Shown in pieces: positions 7,428 to 9,933 of a stretch of DNA of 9,933 nt (positions are counted from its first letter, which is position 1; each line of letters begins with the position of its first letter). This DNA is from Flavobacteriaceae bacterium (GTDB lineage Bacteria > Bacteroidota > Bacteroidia > Flavobacteriales > Flavobacteriaceae). The translations under genes were made by a program, and so were the position numbers. Location: assembly GCA_013042825.1 (NCBI GenBank), contig JABDPL010000093.1, positions 1 to 9,933 of the forward strand, given 5' to 3'. Below the pieces are notes generated by a model. The model was not told the origin of the DNA. It saw only the letters and a program-made list of their open reading frames with translations, and did not search any database.

Positions 7428-7628
7428 ATGGCAATTTTAAAAGTAATTGAAGTGCTTTCAAACTCCGACGAGAGTTGGGAAGACGCAACACGAAAAGCGG
7501 TAAAAAATGCGTCTAAAACTGTGAAGAACATCAGGTCAGCCTATGTTCAGGAACAGAGCGCGGTTGTAAAAGACGGGGAAGTAGAAGAATTCAGGGTAAA
7601 TGTGAAGATTACCTTTGAAGTGAGATAG
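7428..7628 (+). CDS. Dodecin family protein
   Basis: 66 residues, the usual size of the family. Dodecins form hollow dodecamers that store or buffer flavins in the cytosol. The family fold is visible: strand 1 (AILKVIEVLSNS), the conserved SWEDA start of the single helix (S16-A20, helix to about residue 34), then strands VKNIRSAYVQEQSAVV and EFRVNVKITFEV. Aligned by eye with Halobacterium salinarum dodecin, the tryptophan that stacks on flavin (W36 there) corresponds to S37 here, and Q55 there corresponds to R56. Family membership is therefore well supported, but canonical flavin stacking is not. The ATG at 7428 gives the standard N-terminus. The gene has its own -7 element and a strong terminator right after it. 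Charged residues are abundant and there is no signal peptide. Confidence 0.92.
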   Translation: MAILKVIEVLSNSDESWEDATRKAVKNASKTVKNIRSAYVQEQSAVVKDGEVEEFRVNVKITFEVR

Positions 7629-7651
7629 TTTATACTGAATAATATTTCCAC

Positions 7652-7688
7652 AGGCGTTTTATCATATATATGATCAAGCGCTTTTTTT
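7652..7688 (+). terminator. Rho-independent terminator after the dodecin gene
   Basis: The stem starts at AGGCG (7652-7656) and returns at GCGCT (7678-7682), with G-U pairs and one mismatch. The inner part is the perfect 14-bp palindrome ATCATATATATGAT (7661-7674). A run of seven T (7682-7688) follows directly. It lies about 24 nt after the dodecin stop and insulates the downstream lipoprotein gene. Confidence 0.8.
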
Positions 7689-7701
7689 ATATCCAATTTC
7701 G

Positions 7702-7709
7702 TAATTTTG
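7702..7709 (+). promoter_or_regulatory. Bacteroidetes-type -7 element immediately before the lipoprotein gene
   Basis: TAATTTTG matches TAnnTTTG exactly and its last base is only 6 nt before the ATG at 7716. Transcription would begin at or within a few bases of the start codon, so the mRNA may be leaderless or nearly so. The T-run of the preceding terminator occupies the -33 side. Confidence 0.45.
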
Positions 7710-7715
7710 GGAATC

Positions 7716-9827
7716 ATGCTACAAAAGCCACTCAAATATGTCGCCTTTTTGCTTATTCTGATTGGCTGCAGAAGTCAAAACAACGAAGAAATGGCCCATA
7801 AATACACGAATGACCTCATCAATGAGACCAGCCCCTACCTGCTTCAGCATGCCCATAACCCGGTTAATTGGAAACCCTGGAACGATGAGACTTTGGAAGA
7901 AGCCAAATCGAAGAATAAATTACTTCTTATTAGTATCGGATATGCATCCTGTCACTGGTGCCATGTCATGGAGCATGAGAGTTTTGAAGATACCCTGGTT
8001 GCCCAGGTCATGAATGACAATTTTATAAACGTTAAGGTAGATCGCGAAGAGCGTCCTGATGTGGACCAAGTCTATATGAATGCTGTTCAACTCATGACCG
8101 GAAGCGGTGGCTGGCCTTTAAATGTCATTGCCCTTCCCGATGGAAGGCCGGTGTGGGGTGGCACTTATTTCAAAAAAGAACAATGGACCCGGGCACTTGA
8201 GCAAATTACCAAGGCGTATGTCGATAATCCCAGTCGACTAATAGACTATGCCGATAAACTTGAAGAAGGGATCAAGGGACTTGATGTGGTCAATTTGAAT
8301 ACGGATGCACCTGATTTTGATATAAATATTCTTGAAGACATTGTTGAAACCTGGTCACAGCGTTTCGACCCCGTATATGGTGGAACCAAACGGCCTCCTA
8401 AGTTTATGATGCCGAATAACCTGCATTTTCTGATGAGGATGGCTCATCAAACCAATGACCTGGATCTCATGGAGCACGTAGAACTGACGCTTACTAAGAT
8501 GGCATATGGCGGCGTTTATGATCAAATTGGCGGTGGATTTTCCAGATATTCGGTCGATAAAAAGTGGCATGTGCCTCATTTCGAAAAAATGCTTTATGAC
8601 AATGCCCAACTAGTCAGTCTTTACAGCGATGCGTCACTTATTTTCGACAACTATCTCTATGAGCAGGTGGTAAGAGAAACCCTAGAATTTGTGAAACGCG
8701 AACTCACCAATACTGAGGGTGCATTCTATTCATCTCTTGATGCTGACAGCAACAATGCCGAAGGCGAGTTGAAAGAGGGTGCCTTTTATGTCTGGACGAA
8801 AGAGGAACTGATGGACATCCTTGGCGACGATTATGATCTCTTTTCAGAATATTATAACATCAATAGTTACGGCCTATGGGAAAACGATGAGTATGTCCTG
8901 ATTCGTTTGGAGAATAATGCCCATTTCAGGCGCCAGTATGATCTCAATATAACACAGCTGAGATCGAAGATCGAGGGATGGAAATCAAAACTTCTTGACA
9001 TCCGTGAAAATAGAGATCGGCCGAGGCTTGATGATAAGGTACTGACCTCATGGAACGCCCTTATGCTAAAGGGCTATATCGATGCCTACCGTGCTTTTGG
9101 CGATGAGGCATATCTGGATGTAGCATTGAAAAACGCAACCTTTATCTATTCAAGGCAAATGCGCCCGGATGGCGGTTTGAATCATAATTACAAGGATGGT
9201 ATTAGTTCGATCAATGGTTATTTGGAGGATTATGCCGCGAGCATTGAAGCTTTTTTATCTTTGTATGAAGTTACCCTCGATAAGAAATGGCTGAACACCT
9301 CACGCGATCTCGTGAACTATTGCTTCGATCATTTCTTTGACGATGCAAACAAGATGTTCTATTTCACTTCCGATGAGGACAGTGCTTTGGTAACCAGGAA
9401 TATCGAATTCAGAGATAATGTTATTCCGGCGAGTAACTCGATCATGGCCAAGAATTTGTTTAAGTTATCCCATTACTTCGATAATGAGAGTTACAACAGA
9501 ACCGCTACGACCATGCTGAATAATGTATCTGCCGATATCGAGGAATATCCATCAGGTTTTTCTAACTGGATGGATCTCATGCTGAATTACAGCAAGAATT
9601 TCTACGAGGTGGCTGTTGTTGGCGACGATGCGCACAAAACCATTTCAGAAATTAATAAGAATTATCTTCCGAATACGCTTATCGTAGGAAGTAACAAGGT
9701 TGATGACCTTCCCTTGTTGAAAAATCGTTATGTTAAGGGGGAGACCTTTATTTATGTATGTGTGAACAAAGCCTGTAAACTGCCCGTTAAAGCGGTTTCA
9801 CAGGCCCTTGAACTGATTGATAAATAA
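7716..9827 (+). CDS. Thioredoxin-domain lipoprotein of the DUF255 (YyaL/SPATA20) family
   Basis: 703 residues. Residues 1-18 are a lipoprotein signal peptide with lipobox LIGC (C18), so the protein is probably anchored in the periplasm or outer membrane. Residues about 28-190 form the DsbH-like thioredoxin domain: LINETSPYLLQHAHNPVNW, the CHWC redox motif at 79-82, VDREERPDVD, and GGWPLNVIALPDGRPVWGGT. The rest is an alpha/alpha six-hairpin domain related to N-acylglucosamine 2-epimerases, with family motifs HFEKMLYDN (288-296), FYSSLDADS (337-345), RPRLDDKVLTSWNALM (from 435) and EDYAASIEAFLSLYE. Length is normal for the family plus a signal peptide. The exact reaction is not established; a thiol or sugar-related role is inference. 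I chose ATG 7716 over the in-frame TTG at 7707, which lies in the promoter. ATG 7791 (residue 26) would give a cytosolic form lacking the lipobox. Confidence 0.9.
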   Translation: MLQKPLKYVAFLLILIGCRSQNNEEMAHKYTNDLINETSPYLLQHAHNPVNWKPWNDETLEEAKSKNKLLLISIGYASCHWCHVMEHESFEDTLVAQVMNDNFINVKVDREERPDVDQVYMNAVQLMTGSGGWPLNVIALPDGRPVWGGTYFKKEQWTRALEQITKAYVDNPSRLIDYADKLEEGIKGLDVVNLNTDAPDFDINILEDIVETWSQRFDPVYGGTKRPPKFMMPNNLHFLMRMAHQTNDLDLMEHVELTLTKMAYGGVYDQIGGGFSRYSVDKKWHVPHFEKMLYDNAQLVSLYSDASLIFDNYLYEQVVRETLEFVKRELTNTEGAFYSSLDADSNNAEGELKEGAFYVWTKEELMDILGDDYDLFSEYYNINSYGLWENDEYVLIRLENNAHFRRQYDLNITQLRSKIEGWKSKLLDIRENRDRPRLDDKVLTSWNALMLKGYIDAYRAFGDEAYLDVALKNATFIYSRQMRPDGGLNHNYKDGISSINGYLEDYAASIEAFLSLYEVTLDKKWLNTSRDLVNYCFDHFFDDANKMFYFTSDEDSALVTRNIEFRDNVIPASNSIMAKNLFKLSHYFDNESYNRTATTMLNNVSADIEEYPSGFSNWMDLMLNYSKNFYEVAVVGDDAHKTISEINKNYLPNTLIVGSNKVDDLPLLKNRYVKGETFIYVCVNKACKLPVKAVSQALELIDK

Positions 9828-9933
9828 GCTGTGGGTACGCTCGGTTTGTCATAGGTTTAATTCCCAGGAAATTAAAACATTAATCAAAATTTAATGGAAG
9901 GCGTTTGTTTTTATGTGACCATTTGAGCAATTT
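9828..9933. other. Non-coding tail with two short AT-only inverted repeats
   Basis: No gene is seen in these 106 bp. TTTAATT (9856-9862) can pair with AATTAAA (9870-9876), and CATTAA (9878-9883) with TTAATG (9891-9896). Neither is followed by a T-run, so neither is a convincing terminator. No exact TAnnTTTG element is present. Confidence 0.4.

Noticed and set aside
7707..7709. TTG as start of the DUF255 lipoprotein gene
   Set aside because: It is part of the TAATTTTG promoter element and adds residues before a complete lipoprotein signal peptide beginning at ATG 7716.
6468..9827. The three right-hand genes as a single new functional system
   Set aside because: Each belongs to a widespread housekeeping family. 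A strong terminator separates the dodecin from the lipoprotein, and each gene appears to have its own -7 element.
9856..9896. AT-rich inverted repeats after the last gene as a terminator
   Set aside because: The stems are short, contain almost only A-T pairs, and have no following T-run.

Overview
The window looks like chromosomal DNA from a marine-type member of the Flavobacteriaceae (phylum Bacteroidetes). Three things point there: a very large adhesin ending in a type B sorting signal of the type IX secretion system (T9SS), promoters of the Bacteroidetes -7 form TAnnTTTG in front of the genes, and starts without Shine-Dalgarno sequences. There are five genes and no RNA genes, insertion sequences, CRISPR arrays or phage genes.

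Layout. (1) The 3' part of an OmpP1/FadL-type outer-membrane channel gene enters from the left edge on the + strand and stops at 1049. (2) A bidirectional hairpin terminator at 1070-1096 separates it from a convergent gene. (3) The minus-strand gene 1132-6390 fills more than half the window. It encodes a 1752-residue secreted protein: signal peptide, choice-of-anchor L-type domain, Ig-like module, twelve tandem modules of about 95 residues, another Ig-like module, a short linker domain and a C-terminal T9SS type B sorting domain. (4) A 77-bp divergent intergenic region carries a promoter on each strand. (5) On the + strand follow an Nfu/NifU-type Fe-S scaffold (6468-7367), a 66-residue dodecin-like protein (7428-7628) and, after a strong terminator, a 703-residue lipoprotein of the thioredoxin/six-hairpin DUF255 (YyaL/SPATA20) family (7716-9827). 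The last 106 bp hold no gene.

The genes do not form an obvious pathway. The left half is cell-envelope and surface biology. The right half is housekeeping: Fe-S cluster delivery, possible flavin buffering and a thioredoxin-like envelope protein. Nothing here is clearly a new defence or mobile system.

The points most worth following are: a sharp GC-rich island covering roughly 1400-3830 inside the single adhesin gene, with its upstream edge inside repeat 6; the strict two-cysteine pattern of all twelve adhesin modules; the apparent loss of both canonical flavin-contact residues in the dodecin; a perfect 14-bp palindrome overlapping the nfu promoter; and a -7 element only 6 nt before the lipoprotein's ATG.
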